Positions 63,166-64,000 of a stretch of 64,000 bases of DNA are shown here, piece by piece. How positions within the stretch are numbered: the first letter of the stretch is position 1; each line of letters begins with the position of its first letter. The translations under genes and the position numbers were made by a program. Under the pieces are notes generated by a model, which did not search any database, was not told where the DNA came from, and saw only the letters and a list, made by a program, of their open reading frames with translations. Origin of the DNA: Glandiceps talaboti (taxonomy: Eukaryota > Hemichordata > Enteropneusta > Spengelidae); NCBI RefSeq assembly GCF_964340395.1, contig NC_135551.1:30191455-30255454 (forward strand), written 5' to 3'.

Positions 63166-64000
63166 TGATTACAATTGTATGGCCATGTACAGACTCTTTG
63201 GCGTAGTATTATTTCCAAAAACACGTTAGAAATTGTAGTTCTGTTAAACTGTCCTTTTAACCCCTTTATTTTCTTTTGGGCAGCTGTCAAAGAAATGCAC
63301 GGTCATAATGACTCACAGTAACCATAGGATGATGTAAAGTCGATATTGAGAGAGTTCTCTTGATTGATGGGTATCAGTGACATGGACAATCCATTTGTCA
63401 TCAACAGACGAGTGGTAGCATTAGACGTTTGTACGCAACTCAAGATTTCACTTGATGCTGAGAGCATTGCATACGTTCTCTACTTTATCTTGAGGACTAC
63501 AGTTTGATGCTTTTCAGTAAAGGTGATTAAAGTAAACCGTACCATTCAACCAAATATCCACATCAATCAACATTATCAGGCTAATTTGTCAACGACACAC
63601 ATTCCAACGATAACATCTTCAGTAGAAACACTTTCCATTCATCTTCAAAATATACTTATTTTAATTCATGTTTTCCCGAATCTAAAATTGATCAATTTTC
63701 CCGATGAATTTGTATCTGTAAATTCTCATTCTATACAAGGCAACAAATATACAATTATTTTAATTTCAATTTGTGTTTCAACATGTCAGAGTTTAATAAA
63801 GGTATGGCCACAAATTCTTTCCATGATACGAGTATTAATCAAATGACGTAATCGAATTATCTGCTCCCACTTTGTATTATTACTGATCTCCGTGGTAAGT
63901 GAAGCTCTCCGAAAGTATGTACATATTATGTTTTATCACTTGACAATAGCTGCTTGTCTCAAGAGGGCGTTTATACTGCATTTGCAATAATCTAGACGAA
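63166..64000. other. non-genic DNA, no gene seen
   Basis: A 107-codon frame (63523-63846, GTG at its start) is Ile/Asn/Ser-rich and looks random. A TTTTCAG acceptor-like site precedes it at 63518. No family was recognised. Confidence 0.35.

Noticed and set aside
63523-63846. 107-codon + strand ORF
   Set aside because: It opens with GTG, is Ile/Asn/Ser-rich and no family was recognised.

Overview
This is a gene-poor, AT-rich window of animal nuclear DNA, dominated by tandem repeats and decayed mobile elements. The only confident gene is an intronless class A GPCR of the somatostatin / allatostatin-C receptor type on the minus strand (48175-49323). Repeat density, tRNA-derived SINE heads and abundant ACAT, CAGA, GATA and AC microsatellites fit a bilaterian invertebrate, perhaps marine. 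The phylum cannot be fixed from the sequence. There are no operons, CRISPR arrays, rRNA genes or intact tRNA genes.

Layout. 1-17 kb: non-genic DNA with a retroelement-like 3' tail (360-491), a 34-bp satellite (4999-5830), a 42/43-bp satellite (9170-9815) and a DNA element with terminal inverted repeats holding a tRNA-like SINE head (15222-16304). 17.3-24.3 kb: a 7-kb satellite of about 232 copies of a 30-bp unit with nested higher-order structure. Because 30 is divisible by 3, four of its six frames are open, giving an illusory protein of about 2,000 residues. 25-36 kb: AT-rich and compound microsatellites, a 121-138 bp tandem repeat, a large inverted repeat (29085-30760), a direct-repeat pair of about 350 bp (29966-30313 and 31358-31713) and two copies of one MITE family in opposite orientation (33631-33870, 34521-34777). 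36-47 kb: long ACAT and GATA microsatellites, and a tRNA-derived SINE that runs into a trinucleotide tail (39774-40165).

47-64 kb: the receptor gene, then a 1.66-kb inverted-repeat (foldback-like) element about 1.4 kb upstream of its start codon (50757-52415). Further on are a microsatellite that inverts into its own complement (53203-53477), a second copy of a dispersed repeat from 4 kb (55985-56252), a 28-bp tandem repeat (61041-61269) and a coding-like but stop-interrupted segment (62598-63165).

The receptor presumably acts at the cell surface as a Gi/o-type neuropeptide receptor. Nothing else in the window can be tied to it functionally. The most unusual content is structural: satellites whose mutations record their order of amplification, several families of inverted repeats, and microsatellites coupled to mobile-element ends.
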